A stretch of 64,000 nucleotides of DNA from Rhineura floridana (lineage: Eukaryota; Chordata; Lepidosauria; Squamata; Rhineuridae). The notes under the pieces were generated by a model. That model ran no database searches and had not been told where the DNA came from. It saw only the letters and a list, made by a program, of their open reading frames with translations. The stretch lies in contig NC_084493.1 of assembly GCF_030035675.1 (NCBI RefSeq), positions 20,685,822-20,749,821 on the forward strand, in the 5' to 3' direction. A program made the position numbers and the translations under genes. Each line of letters opens with the position of its first letter. Position 1 is the first letter of the stretch. Below are positions 19,830 to 31,303 of the stretch, one piece after another.

Positions 19830-22800
19830 GTAAGATTCTATTGTAATCCACCTAACTCTGTACCTCTTTCCAGGGCTGGCTGAAGTTTTGCTTGTCCTCC
19901 GGAAGTATGTCGTTAGGGGCGCGTTCTCAAGGTCTGTTAACACCGGTTATCTATGCCTATACGGTGACAAAATTGCAGAGGGAAAAACGGGGGTGAGAGG
20001 GACGAGAGCAAAGAGTCTTGTGGCAGCCTAGGGTGTCATTCTATACCAACGTACCCCGGAGTAAGCCCTTTTAAACTCGGTGGGATTTATTTCTGAGTAA
20101 ATACATATATGGGACTGCGCTGGTAAAGAATTAATAGATTGATTGTGGCAGCCATGGAATGTATTAAGTGGGCGGTAGACCAAGAACGCTTGTGATTAGG
20201 TGAATCTGGATAACTGCAACCCTAAACATGCTTACTCAGAAGTAAGCCCCATCAGCTTCATTGAGGCATACTGCTTAGTATGTGTACTTACTTACAGTAA
20301 GTAAGTGTACTTACAGCCTTGTGGAACAGTCCTATACGTGTTTAATCTGTAGGAAGGCCCAAAGTAAAAGCCTTTTAAGGTAGTCCTTAGTGTTTGTAAT
20401 CCTAAACACCCTATTAGGTAAGCTCCGTGGGACAGAATGGGACTTGCTATTGAGTAAGTATACATAGGGTTGTGTTGTTTTGTCATATCTATACTGTTGG
20501 ATGATTGGGGTACTTAAAAGGGTGGTAAAAAGTTCTATTTTGCCTCCTTGATGCTTTTGGGAGGTTTAGTGGAAGTGCTGTGCATACACCATACTTTTAA
20601 AGCACACTCAAAGCACACACACCCAAAAGAATCCTGAGAACTGTAGTTTGTTAAAGGAGCTGGGAACTGTAGCTGTGTGGGATCAAATTACAGATCCCAG
20701 GATTCGGGGTGTGTATGTGCTTTGAATGTGCATTAAAGATGTGGTGTGTACGCAGCCCTAATTTGTGTTTTACAGATGCCGAGTAGGATGAAATAGAAGC
20801 AAGCAGATATTTGAGTGAATTAGTACGACTCATAAGAGAGTAGGGATGGGTTATACAATAGAAGACAACAAAGGCTCTCAACGGCTTCCCCTGCAGTTAA
20901 GCTGTTTTCTTTCTTCTTTTAACGTCATGGCTTCCTTTGCAACACCTCCGACCCAACCGCGAGGGTGGGACTCTCAAGAAGTGCTATCTAGCCATAGAAT
21001 TTGGGGCAGGGAAGAACAGGGAGGATAGAAGGATGTCTGTTCCATGAGGTTTTATGGAGCTAGAGGTGCCTTCTGTTTCCATCCAGACAGTAACCTGCCG
21101 AAGAAGGGAACACTTTTTGTTACAGGATAGGACAGGCAGGAAGTGTTTCCTTGTCTCCCATTTTACAGTGATTTCTACCAACAGTTAAGTCAAGAAAATA
21201 GAAGATAAGAAATGTAGGGATTCTAGGAAATTTAAACAGAAAATCACACATTTTGGAGGAGAAGGGAGAGCTCAGCTTCTCTTTCCTCCTAAGGTAAACA
21301 AAAGGGGGAGGGGATCTGAGCTCACTGACAGCACACACACAAACTCACAAAGCAGCCGTCAGTGTCTGAGTCCAGTGTCGCCCTCTTCCCACATTCTAGG
21401 AACATAAGAAACTGCCTTATACCGAGATAGACCATTGGTCCATCTAGCTCAGTATTGTCTACACTGACTGGTAGCTGCTGTCCAGGATTTCAGACAAGAT
21501 TCTCTCCTACCTGGAGATGCTGGGGATGGAACCTGGGACCTTCTGCATGCGAGGCAGATGCTGTACCAATGAGCTACGGCTCTTCCCCAAACATTTCAGT
21601 GAGAAGAGACTAACCTAGGGATAGAGGAAGGTGCCTTTTATTGAGTCACACCATTGGTCCATCTAGGTAAACATGGTCTACACAGACTGGCAGCGGCTCT
21701 CCAGGGTTTCAGGTGGAGATTTCTCCCAGCCCTGCCTGGAGATGCCATGGATTGACCCTGGAACCTTCTGCACGTAAAGCAGAGGCTGTATTACTGAGCG
21801 GTGTCCCTAATCTAACCTCGTCCACGCTCAGTGATAGCACCTGCACGGTGCCCTCTACCACCAGTGATATTCCCCGCAGAAGGAAGCATCCATGTACTGC
21901 CCTTGGAGGAACCAGGGGTCATTTCAACTCCCCCAATGTTTTCTTGCAAGGTTTCAGGGCCCTCTTTTCTCCCTTTCCCCATTTGGGCTCACAACTTGTG
22001 AACATGCAGGAGACCAACTTTAGAACTACATACATTGATGAACTGGTATTGAAAACTGGGAGACTGCAGGGACAATAGTGGAAAACTTAAAAGGTTTAAA
22101 AGGATGGGAAAAGCAGCTGGGGGGGTCAGCAGGGAAGGGCACCCCAGAAAGCTACTTTTCAATTTAAAACAGTTGAGACTTTAACACATTTATTTTCTTC
22201 TATTTACATTTCTTTTTTCTTCTGCCATGGAACTCAAGGTGGCATGTTCACATACAATTCATTTTTTGCTCCTACTGGCTTTTTTCCAGGGACTTTCTAA
22301 CTAGTCATCAGCCTTTGCCCAGTTTTATTACTGTTACCTGCAGCTAGAGAAAGAGTGAAATTGAACCTTGGCCATTGCTGTGTGCAGATCGACTACTGCT
22401 TGCCCTTTTTCTTTCCTTTTCTCCTAGATCAGGGGTATAGTCATCTGGAGTTGTGGGAGGTCATACGCCCCTTACTTTTTTTGGGAGCAGGGTCCCAGCC
22501 ACGTCCCTATGTATGAGCCAATCAACATGCAACATGCAAAGGGAGCATGTTAGACACTGAGAAGAGTCCTTGTCCTTTTGGACTGGAGCATATCAGAGTG
22601 AAAGGAGGTGAGTCAACCACTGAGAAGACTCTTCTCAGTAGCTAACGCACAGCCTCCCCTTTTATGCTGATTGGCTCCTAGGGACGTCTGTTGTAGTGGA
22701 GTGCGGACTCACAAGATGACAGGGAGACGAGGGAAAGTGGAAAAGGGTGTGTGGCATGATTATCATGAAGGGACCCTGCATTTCTGAATTTGCCACTACA

Positions 22801-23689
22801 CTGCTGCTCATGGTACATACACAGTAATCTTCAGGTTTTTCAGACCCAGGACCTACCTTTAGCCCAGTTTTAGTTTGACCCAAAATAGAGAACACATTTT
22901 TTAATCAAATTTGTATGGTGTTACAGGTGCTACCGTAATCCAGCGTTAGGTCAGGCTATGACCCTGCGTAGTGGGTCATCACAACCAATCAGCTTGAATA
23001 TGAATGGCAGAGAAGGGATGGGCAAACTGTGGCCCTCAAGATGTTGTTGGACTCCGGCTCCCATCAGCCCAGGCTGGCATGGCCAATGGTTGCGGTTGAT
23101 GGGAATTGTAGTCCAACAACATCTGGAGGGCCACAGTTTGCCCACCTCTGGAGTAAAGGGCACTCATTCACTGGGGCACATTGTTTTAATGTCAGCAAAG
23201 AGGAGACTGCACTCTTGTTCACCAGGTATGCTCACAGCAGGGACAAGGAACAGCAGTGGATCAATTCCATTTCTTAGTTAAACAGAGGCCAGTTGGGGAG
23301 AGAAGAGCACTTCTTGCCTCTTCAGTGGTGCTTGTTTATAAAGTTTCCTACTCGGATGCTGACCCAAGACTGGCTCATATTAGTAAGCAGTCTAAAAATG
23401 GAAATGGAATAAAAATATTAGACTGTCCAACTCAACAGTCTGTCCCTTAATCCCAGAAACGGGTGATCTGTGATTATTCAGTAGTGAAAAGAGAAGTCAC
23501 TTTGCATGTGCTATGAGTAAGGATAGGCAAGAATTCTGCTGAATTTGGATTTAGCACTGGATTTTTCAGTAGTCCTCATACTCCTCATCTTTGTGGAGCA
23601 ATCCTGTTTGCTCTGAACTTCACTGGGTTTCTCCCGACACCAGATTTCCCCCCTCAAATATATTGTTCTTTTATTGATTTTACTCGCAG

Positions 23690-23745
<56 letters not shown>

Positions 23746-26700
23746 AGGAAGAGGAGGACGTGAAGCCGCTTTCCTTCCAAAATATCGATAATGCAGACCA
23801 TTAAAAGCAACGGATAATAGACAGAGAACTTACCTGAATCAATACTGCCTGTTAGGTTGATCAAATGTTTTCAAAGTTGCATTGGCCAACAGATCCTATC
23901 CCTAGCTATGAGGCACTTTCTTCTAATTCCATCTATGGTTTGAACAGGTCCACACAACTAGGATCAAACCATTGTTTGCAATTCTTGTTTGGCAGGATCA
24001 TTCAGACCATACTTTGCCAGTTTGGACATAAACTACAAACTACAGCAAACTACAGCTTGCATTAATCATGCATGTGAGGTGATGAGGGAGCTTGGGCCAT
24101 TGACCATCTCTAAACCATGATGTTCATCTGAATGGTGCCTGTGCTTGTTCTTTCTTTGTAACATATGTTGAATACAACCCTAAGCCCTACTCAAAATAGA
24201 CCCATTGAAATTAATGAACCTAAGTTATTAATGTCTATTAACTTTGATGGGTCTGCTCTGAGTAGGACTAGCATTGAATGCCAACCATAACAACCAAATT
24301 TCTAAAACTGAGGAAGTGTATGTAAAGGCTCAAATTCCAGTTAGCTGCTTTACTGGGATATGGATAGATCTGTTTCACACTAGATGATTTTCCTACATAG
24401 ATACTGTATCTGTGCTGAAAATTGTACGTGAAGTCACACATAATGAACAGATACTTCCTAACTGTTAGAGTGGTATGACAATGGAACCAATTACCTAGGG
24501 AGATGGTGGGCTCTCCAACACTGAAGGCATTCAAGAGGTAGCTGGACAGCCACCTGTTGGGTATGCTTTAAGTTGGATTCCTGCGTTGAGCAGGAGGTTG
24601 GACTCAGTGGCCTTATAGGTACCTTCCAACTCTATTATTCTATTCTACCTGTGTATGTAGTTATGTGGAGCTGGTGGTGAGTTCCCATACCACGCATACA
24701 TAGCAAAATAGGCGCATATATTTTTGCCATTTGTGACAGTATATATGCAGAGTGCATGTAGCTACCTATATGGACTCAGTGTCTGGGCAGGAAATATATC
24801 TTCTATGATCTAATCTTGAAGTATGACAGATGATAGTGTCCCTAACGCCTTTTCTTTTACCTCTTCCCCCATTCCTACAGGAACTCCCAATGTACAAGTG
24901 TATTCCCGCCATCCTTTGGAGATTGGCAAGAAAAATGAATTGAATTGCTATGTGGATCAGTTCCATCCTCCCAAAATCAACATCACTCTTCTGAGGAATA
25001 GTCAGCCACTTGAAAACATGCAGCACTCTGACCTTTCTTTTGATAAAACCTGGGCCTTCAATCGCCTGGTTTATGCTGAAGTCGTTCCAAATGGGAAAGA
25101 TAAGTTCTTCTGCAAAGTGGAGCACAGCACCCTGAAAGAACCAAAAATTGTCATGTTGGGTGAGGATGTGTCACTGTAGTCTTCTTTCCATCCCCTTTCT
25201 TTTTCTCAAGTCTTGAAACGTGACTTACTGTGCTCTGTAGTCTGTAGCCCCTCCAGAAAACACATCTTGATTACTGTTCACCCCATCTGAGAGTTCTTTC
25301 TTTAAAGGGACCAGCAAAACAAAGCCATGTCTTTACAAATAGAGCAAAAATTGCATTTGGTATGGCTTTGGCTTCAAATGAAATTGGTTGTGTATTACGC
25401 TGAGATTTGCCTCTGTACCTTGCTACTACTTGTCATGAACAATGGTGAATTTACACCATTTTTTTACAGGAAATCTTTCCATAATATATAAAACCCTTGT
25501 GGTTACTTGTTATAAATGTACTCCCCAGGATGAATATTATTATTATTATTATTTAAACTTCGACTCCGCCCTTCCTCCCAAAGGCGCCCTGACCAGCAAA
25601 CAGCAAAGCATCAAAACAACATGATTAAAAATAAATAAAAACAGACATAACAGCTGGTAATTTTCACTACTGGGAGTTTGTGTAGCTGTTTCATTGTTTC
25701 AAAAATGGTGCATGAGTATTGGAACAAATGTTGGTATGGAAGAATTCCAGGGATTTGTGAAGACTTTTCCCTGTACAAAATGATCACGTAGCATTTTAAT
25801 AAGGTGCGGGGATTGTTCATCAACAATAAGGAGCAAAGTGGAAATGTAAATCTCAGGACTGGTTGCTTTGCACTGGCTAATTGTTCCATCCAACAAATCT
25901 ATTTGCATAGATGTGTTTTCAACTTGTTTAGTTGTTATTTTATTGACTACCACACAGACGTGCATCATTGAAATGCAACTCTGTTTTTGAGACTGTGTTA
26001 TTATATTGCTTGTTAGCTTAACCTTTCCCAGTTATGCTTTGCTATACTATTTTATCCCCTTCACAGTGTTGTTATTTATTAATTATCTTCCACATATACG
26101 TCTCAAGGAGATCTACACAACAGAATAAAAACAGTTAGAAACAGGACCAAAAAATAATAACATCCCATGAACAAGGTTCTAGAGCGTGTGGTCGCTCGCC
26201 AACTCCAGGCTCTCTTGGATGAAACTGATTATCTGGATCCATTTCAATCGGGCTTTCGGCCGGGGTTTGGTACAGAAACGGCCTTGGTCGCCCTGTATGA
26301 TGACCTCTGTCGGGAGAAAGACAGAGGGAGTGTAACTCTGTTGGTTCTTCTTGATCTCTCAGCGGCTTTTGATACCATCGACCATGGTATCCTTTTGGAG
26401 CGACTCTCGGATTTGGGAGTTGGAGGCACTGCTTGGCAGTGGTTGTGCTCCTATCTCGAGGGTCGTCTCCAGAAGGTGGTGCTTGGGGAGCATTGCTCGA
26501 GTCCCTGGGTACTCCAGTATGGGGTCCCGCAGGGCTCAGTTCTGTCCCCCATGCTCTTTAATATCTATATGAAGCCGCTGGGCAAGGTCATTAGGAGATT
26601 TGGAGTGCGTTTCCAGCAATATGCTGATGATACGCAACTCTACTTCTCCTTTTCATCTTCTTCAGGTGAGGCTGTTGATGTATTAAACCACTGCCTGGCC

Positions 26701-29241
26701 GCGATAATGGACTGGATGAGAGCCAATAAACTGAAGCTCAATCCTGACAAGACTGAGATGCTGTTGGTTGGGGGGCTCTCTGCCCAGATGGCTGATGTTC
26801 GACCTGCCCTAGATGGGGTTACACTCCCCCTAAAGGAGCAGGTCCGTAGTTTGGGGATTTTATTAGATCCGCTCCTGTCACTTGAGGCTCAGGTAGCCTC
26901 GGTGGCACGGAATGCGTTCTACCAGCTTTGGCTGGTAGCCCAACTTCGACTCTATCTGGACAGGGAGAATCTCGCCTCAGTTATCCATGCTCTGGTAACC
27001 TCTAGATTGGACTACTGTAATGCACTCTACGTAGGGCTACCTTTGAAGACGGTTCGGAAACTTCAGCTAGTGCAGAATGCTGCGGCCAGAGTTCTTACTG
27101 GGACAAAGAAATTTGACCATATAACACCTATTCTGGCCCAACTGCACTGGCTACCAATATGTTTCCGGGCCAGATTCAAAGTGTTGGTTCTTACTTATAA
27201 AGCCTTAAACGGCATCGGACCGCAGTACCTAGTGGAACGTCTCTCCCGCTATGTGCCTACCCGTTCGCTTCGCTCGACCTCGAAGGCTCTACTCCGGGTC
27301 CCGACTCATAAGGAGGCCCGGAGAACGACAACTAGATCTAGAGCCTTCTCAGTGGTGGCCCCCGAATTATGGAATGCCCTCCCTGACGAGATACGCCTGG
27401 CGCCTTCTCTCCTATCTTTTCGGCGCCAGGTAAAAACCTACCTCTTCGCCCAGGCATTTTAAATGCATTTTAAGCTTAAATTTTGTAACTGAAAATTCTT
27501 ATTTTAATCTTGTATCTTGTGCTTAACATGTTTTATAACTGTATACGAAATTCACACTTGCTTGTATTTTAATGTATTTTATTCTGTTGTACACCGCCCT
27601 GAGAGCTTAATGCTATAGGGCGGTCTAAAAATGTAATTAAATAAATAAATAAATAAATAAATGAAATACAATAAAAGGAGATATCCATGGCAGACACCTA
27701 TTCATCCAGTGGGGAAAGCTTATCAGAACAAAAATGTCTTCCATTGTTTCCGGAAAGTGCAGATAGCAGGCACCTGTCCTATCTTGACAGGAATGCTATT
27801 TCGCAGAACGGGCAGCCACACTTGAAGCCCTGCTCCAAGTTACTGTGGAGTGGGCTTCTGATCTCTCTGGAAGCTTTAGGAGAAACTCTTCCACAGACCA
27901 CAGTGACCTACTGGATATATAAAGGATGACAGTCTCCCAAGTAATCTGGTCTTGAGCTTTATATTCCATGTCTTTCCTCCTGCTCTCCTCCTTCCCATCG
28001 TAGCTCTCTTTTGTATAACTTGCCCAATACCCCTAAGCCTCTACTGAAATCGGTATTTCCCTTTTTATTATTGTTGTTTACGGATTGCACAACAAGAGTT
28101 CTATTGCTGTGTTCAATTTTTTCAATACCTTTCTAAAAACAAAAAATGAGGATGTGAATATTCTTGATATTTATTTATTTAACAAAATGTATATGTCACT
28201 TGATTTTAAGGGTAGACACACACTCCCTGTTCTGCCGGTTCCAGTGCATCTCCATCTCTCTTCTGAAAATGGGGACACATGATGCTAGTCAACCCCCTCC
28301 CCTTTTTATTGTAAAACCTGGTGGGAGCAGCTTGAGTGCGTTTTTTAAAAATTTGCTTCAAAGAGATTTCGTAGCTGATTGGCAGATCTACCCGTTTCCC
28401 CTCCAGGTGTGATTAGTGGAAACATTTTGCTGTAGGTAACTACAAAAAAACAAACTTTAAAAAGAGACAAGTATTTAAAAACATTCAAAAAAGAATTAAA
28501 ACCAATAATAAGCTAAAAACAGATTTAAACACATTTAACTTCTGCATGTCTAGATAGGCTTGCCTAAACAACAAGCTTTAAGCAGGCTCCAGAATGAGGA
28601 CAGTAAAGGTGCCTGCCTGATGTCAACAGGCAGGGAGTTCCTACTGGCTGCCACATTAAAATATTGGTGTTGAGCAGCCAGGGGAAAAGGGCAGTGGCAC
28701 TTTCCTGACCACTTGGAACTGGCATTGCTGCAGCGTAGAGAGGGTGAGGAAGGGTGAGGCAGCAGGGAGGCCAGTGTGACGTGGACACGCCAGTGGAGCC
28801 AATCCGGGACTCTCACTGGTGCATTTACACCACACTAAACTCCTCTCTCCCAGTACGTTTCAGAGTCATTGGTGTCCCTCCCCACCGGCTGTTCCTGGTA
28901 TATACAGTACTTTCTTTTCTCTCTTTTTGGGTATAGTCCGTGTCAGCTGGATAGCATAACACAAAATCTTCTATACTTCTAATTATAGTTAACAAATTCT
29001 GTAAATGTCAAGGGACAAGGAGGATTGCTACGAACTTACATAGGCACTTCCTGTTATTCAAACAAGAAAGATTTGGGCATACTTCTGGGATGCTGATGGA
29101 GGTAGCCATCCTTTGCAAGAGTGATAGGCATTCATCGGTCATCAGAAGTGCTGAATAGTAGCACTGTCATAAAACATTGGACCAGTTTATGTTGAAGGGA
29201 CACCAATATTGTTGTCTTCTCCCACAGATCAAGAATATTAA
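19742..29241 (+). CDS. B2M: Beta-2-microglobulin (exons 19742-19829, 24881-25159, 29228-29241)
   Basis: Light chain of MHC class I and class I-like molecules, secreted into the ER and displayed at the cell surface. The three coding segments join in phase (88 + 279 + 14 nt) to 126 residues plus stop. Residues 1 to about 28 are a hydrophobic signal peptide. The mature part opens RTPNVQVYSRHP, close to the mammalian start, and forms one C1-set immunoglobulin domain with the disulfide pair C52 and C107 and the HSDLSF motif. The protein ends DQEY, where human B2M ends DRDM. Splice sites are GT/AG, and the human-like exon pattern (short coding exon 3, then a UTR exon) is kept. Oddities: an 18-bp tandem duplication lengthens the signal peptide (ISTLEV/ISTLEA), and N63-I-T is an N-glycosylation sequon. 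Upstream X, Y and ISRE-like sites suggest class I-type control. The identification is firm. Confidence 0.97.
21398..21590 (-). repeat. tRNA-derived SINE (second type), antisense
   Basis: AACATAAGAAACTGCCTTAT, CATTGGTCCATCTAGCTCAG and GGAACCTGGGACCTTCTGCA, ending with an antisense tRNA-like head (GAGCTACGGCTCTTCCCC). It lies in B2M intron 1. A second copy follows directly. Confidence 0.8.
21630..21808 (-). repeat. tRNA-derived SINE (second type), antisense, copy 2
   Basis: It shares GGTGCCTTTTATTGAGTCAC, ACCATTGGTCCATCTAG, CTCCAGGGTTTCAGG and GGAACCTTCTGCACGTAAAG with the preceding copy. It sits in the same orientation within 45 bases of it. Confidence 0.75.
21810..22735. other. B2M intron 1, unassigned part
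   Basis: No exon is seen. There is unclassified sequence with a near-palindromic patch around 22552-22640 (GACACTGAGAAGAGTCC and GAGAAGACTCTTCTCAGT), which suggests an old fold-back element. Confidence 0.35.
23008..23150. mobile_element. hAT-like fold-back MITE, family A
   Basis: Nearly the whole 143 bp folds on itself: GGGCAAACTGTGGCCCTC pairs with GAGGGCCACAGTTTGCCC around TTGTTGGACT..AGTCCAACAA. The ends are CAG..CTG. It lies in B2M intron 1. Other family A copies are at 40214-40351, 40365-40520, 47578-47700, 48705-48835, 50934-51043, 54598-54690, 57498-57639, 58350-58470 and 62132-62269. Confidence 0.85.
23518..23904. mobile_element. hAT-like element (TAGGGATG type) in B2M intron 1
   Basis: Terminal TAAGGATAGG and CCTATCCCTA are inverted, and a perfect 8-bp duplication GCTATGAG flanks it (23510-23517 and 23905-23912). 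It shares GCCTGTTAGGTTG and TTGGCCAACAGATCC text with the larger element at 31037-32114. A (CT)n run lies inside. Confidence 0.85.
23693..23743. repeat. (CT)n microsatellite
   Basis: About 25 uninterrupted CT units within the hAT-like element in B2M intron 1. Confidence 0.95.
24440..24650 (+). repeat. CR1 LINE 3' end, + strand
   Basis: GAGGTAGCTGGACAGCCACC, TTCCTGCGTTGAGCAGGAGG, TTGGACTCAGTGGCC and CCTTCCAACTCTATTATTCT are the well-known CR1 3' terminal text. It is non-coding and 5'-truncated, in B2M intron 1. Confidence 0.85.
24881..25159 (+). CDS. B2M: B2M coding exon 2 (Ig C1-set domain)
   Basis: The acceptor CCTACAG|GAACT follows a pyrimidine tract, and the donor is G|GTGAGG. The exon codes TPNVQVYSRHP, LNCYVDQFHPP, the sequon NIT, HSDLSF, FFCKVEHSTL and EPKIVML. 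It is 279 nt long, phase 1 at both ends, close to the mammalian exon length. Confidence 0.97.
25530..25640 (-). repeat. Antisense LINE 3' tail
   Basis: ATTATTATTATTATTTAAAC..CGCCCTTCCTCCCAAAGGCG..AGCAAAGCATCAAAACAA is the reverse of the GGGAGGAAGGGCGG..AATAAATAA LINE end. B2M intron 2. Confidence 0.6.
26055..26168 (-). repeat. Older LINE 3' fragment, left part
   Basis: TTATTTATTAATTATCTTCC..CAACAGAATAAAAACAGTTA is antisense LINE tail text. It appears to continue after the inserted L2 at about 27661-27960 (CAGGCACCTGTCCTATC). Confidence 0.5.
26167..27462 (+). pseudogene. L2 reverse transcriptase, long open frame
   Basis: 431 residues without a stop, starting in the RT because the element is truncated. 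In order: SGFRPGFGTETAL, LDLSAAFDTIDHGILLERL, GVPQGSVLSPMLFNIYMK, the catalytic YADDTQLYF, LNPDKTEMLLVGG, SRLDYCNALYVGLPLK, LHWLPICFRARFKVLVLTYK and the end FRRQVKTYLFAQAF. The open frame and short divergence from the 10.6 kb copy suggest a young insertion. The endonuclease is missing, so it cannot act alone. Confidence 0.85.
26169..27660 (+). mobile_element. L2 LINE, 5'-truncated, in B2M intron 2
   Basis: It carries the RT C-terminal two-thirds, then a short 3' UTR (ACACCGCCCTGAGAGC..GGGCGGTCTAAAAATG) and an (AATA)n tail. It is the same L2 type as 10233-12855. Flanking ATGAA is found on both sides (26167 and about 27660), a possible short target duplication. It splits an older LINE fragment. 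Confidence 0.85.
27661..28195 (-). repeat. Older LINE fragment, right part, then unassigned intron
   Basis: To about 27960 the text (AAAGTGCAGATAGCAGGCAC, GGAATGCTATTTCGCAGAAC, AAAGGATGACAGTCTC) is antisense LINE 3' region. The rest of B2M intron 2 up to 28195 shows nothing clear. Confidence 0.4.
28200..28445. mobile_element. hAT-like MITE (GTAAGCACAC type), inverted copy 2
   Basis: Reverse-complement relative of 16513-16757: ACACACACTCCCTGTTCTGC, GGTTCCAGTGCATCTCC, AGAAAATGGGGACACA, TTCAAAGAGATTTCGTAGCT and GAAACATTTTGCTGTAGGTA. Non-coding. Confidence 0.75.
28446..28800 (-). repeat. Antisense LINE 3' fragment
   Basis: AAAACCAATAATAAGCTAAA, AGGCTTGCCTAAACAACAAG and TGCCTGCCTGATGTCAACAG match antisense L2/CR1-like tails in the window. 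B2M intron 2. Confidence 0.5.
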
Positions 29242-29263
29242 CCAGATGATCCCAACAAATAAG
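29228..29263 (+). CDS. B2M: B2M exon 3 (last codons DQEY and stop, coding to 29241)
   Basis: The acceptor CCCACAG|ATCAAG follows a pyrimidine-rich run, and the donor AATAAG|GTAAGA ends the exon. With the G from exon 2 it codes D-Q-E-Y-stop; the stop is TAA at 29239-29241. This small exon matches the mammalian exon that codes DRDM and the stop, and the remaining 22 nt are UTR. Confidence 0.9.
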
Positions 29264-29879
29264 GTAAGATACAGATTATTAGTATTATTTAATATATTTG
29301 TCATTTTTTACAACAAGAAGCAACTTACAGAAGGTTAAAATACAGAAATACAACAAACATAAATGGTAATCAATGTGATTATTGAGAGTGGCTATATACT
29401 GTAGTCAGCATGGATTTTTCGCATTCCGCAGTGTTAAACTGAAAATACCCCCCATGCAATTCTGATCCTTCCCATAAGCTCATTCAAAACAAAACCTTAC
29501 AAAACTTATAGTCCTGAACTCAGAAATACTTGCTTAACAACCCTCTAAATTTTCATGGTGATACACAAAACAGATAGAGAGAATCGAGAGTTCAAAGTGT
29601 AAAAAGAGAGCAAAAAAACCAGACCCCTGTTGGATTTTTTCTGTCAGAGTTCTCATAAACTGTTGAAATTCATTAAAAAACAGCCATGTTCACAGAGTAC
29701 CAGTAATCCCATTACTGACCTTGCCCCATACTCTGACCTTCATCTTCTGCAGTTTAAAAGTTTAAAAAATGCCTAGCTGATTTTTAATTAATTAAAGAAA
29801 TTTTGCATTGAACTCAATGTGCAGTAACAACACAGGAAAGAAGCAAAGTAAGAAGAACACCAACAAACATACAAAAATG

Positions 29880-30165
29880 TAATTCTCCATCTTTGGAGAT
29901 GGCAGGTGTTGCCACCACTCACCATATGCTCAGAGGCACATGTTACCAAATTCTTCCAAGCTACACAGGACTGTGAAAGACCAACCCAAACTGTGTTTGC
30001 ATTTTGACAAATTTGTAGGGCAGTATAATATCTCAAAGAGGAGATCAGGTCTCCTGCTCCCCTGGTGCATTCACTATGGCTGCCCAATTTCCCTGCCTTT
30101 TAAAGTTTGATAGAAATATCTGGTGGCTATAGGTACATTCTTAAACTGCAAGGTTTTTTGCCTAT
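29880..30165 (-). repeat. Unclassified interspersed repeat R, antisense copy
   Basis: The reverse complement of about 60480-60770: GGCAGGTGTTGCCACCACTC, CATATGCTCAGAGGCACATG, CCCTGGTGCATTCACTATGG, AAAGTTTGATAGAAATATCT, GGCTATAGGTACATT and TTTTTTGCCTATTAGTG. Long matching text between distant introns shows an interspersed family. No coding sequence or clear ends. B2M intron 3. Confidence 0.7.
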
Positions 30166-31184
30166 TAGTGAATTGTTATTTAAAGAAATATATTACCCGT
30201 CTCTCACAAGAGATACAAGGAGGCTACCAGAGACCAATGGATCAGTTTTGTGTTGGACCAGTTATAAACTGTGCTTGAAAACAGATTTAATTAAAAGGGA
30301 AGTTGCTGCTAAATCTTTAGCCGCATCTTTCTCCCAACTGTAGTTACTATGATGGATGTACCTGCCAGAAGATTGATTTCTAGTTTGGCCATATGTCTGT
30401 TTTGCTTCACAATTCCAGGGGGCTTTTTGGGTTTTTAAAATTTGAATGTTTGAACTGCCGCATGGATATTTATGTGTCTGTTTTTGTGTCTTAATTGAGG
30501 GAAGATTTTTTTTAAATGGCTAAACAGCTATAGGGATTGGAGACAGGTGGGTTTGTGATATTATAGGTCTTAGCCAATGGGTGTCATGCAATGTTAGATT
30601 CTGCACAGATTTGCAGAACCAGATTTTCCAGAACTCAGCCCTAGAGTGGAAAAGGTTTGTTACTTCCAAACCAGCTCACTACACAGTAGTCAGTCCTATT
30701 GAGTTCAGTGGGAGAGATGTGCAGAGTGAACATTTTGCCTCAAAAATGAACTACTTGTTCAAAGGTAGTTTGTGTAAATTTAAAGAATGTGCAGGCGTTT
30801 CAAGCTCCTGAAGGAGTATTTCACTCTGAAATGCACAGAGCTAAAATAAGTCTTATAGCTCTATTACGCCATAATGGGTATTGGGAATCCCAGAGGGTAT
30901 GGTGAATGAGAATGTAGAAAGCCCTCACAGCCACAAGCTTAATTGCTCTAACTTCATAGGAGGGTAGGGAGTCCTTCTTTTAAACCTCTTTTCATTGGTG
31001 TTCAAGTGCTTAGCTCATCAGAGGGGCAGTCCAGAGTAGGGATGTTGTAGAATTCTGCCCAACTCGGAGTTGGTACTGAATTTTCCATTAATTCATTTAT
31101 TCTCAATCGCTGAGGATTAGATTGTAATGTAGCAAATTTTCACAGCTATTTTTAAAAACAGACCTTTTTTAAAAAATCCACTTA

Positions 31185-31300
31185 AGAACAGAACATAAGA
31201 AGAGCCTGCTGGATCAGGCCAGTGGCCCAGCTAGTCCAGCATCCTGTTCTCACAGTGGCCAACCAGGTGCCTGGGGAAAGCCCGCAAGCAGGACCTGAGT
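31185..31300 (-). repeat. CR1 3' end, antisense
   Basis: GAACATAAGAAGAGCCTGCT, GGATCAGGCCAGTGGCCC, AGTCCAGCATCCTGTTCTCA and CAGTGGCCAACCAGGTGCC are the reverse of the CR1 3' terminus seen at 39630-40030. Confidence 0.85.
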
Positions 31301-31303
31301 GCA

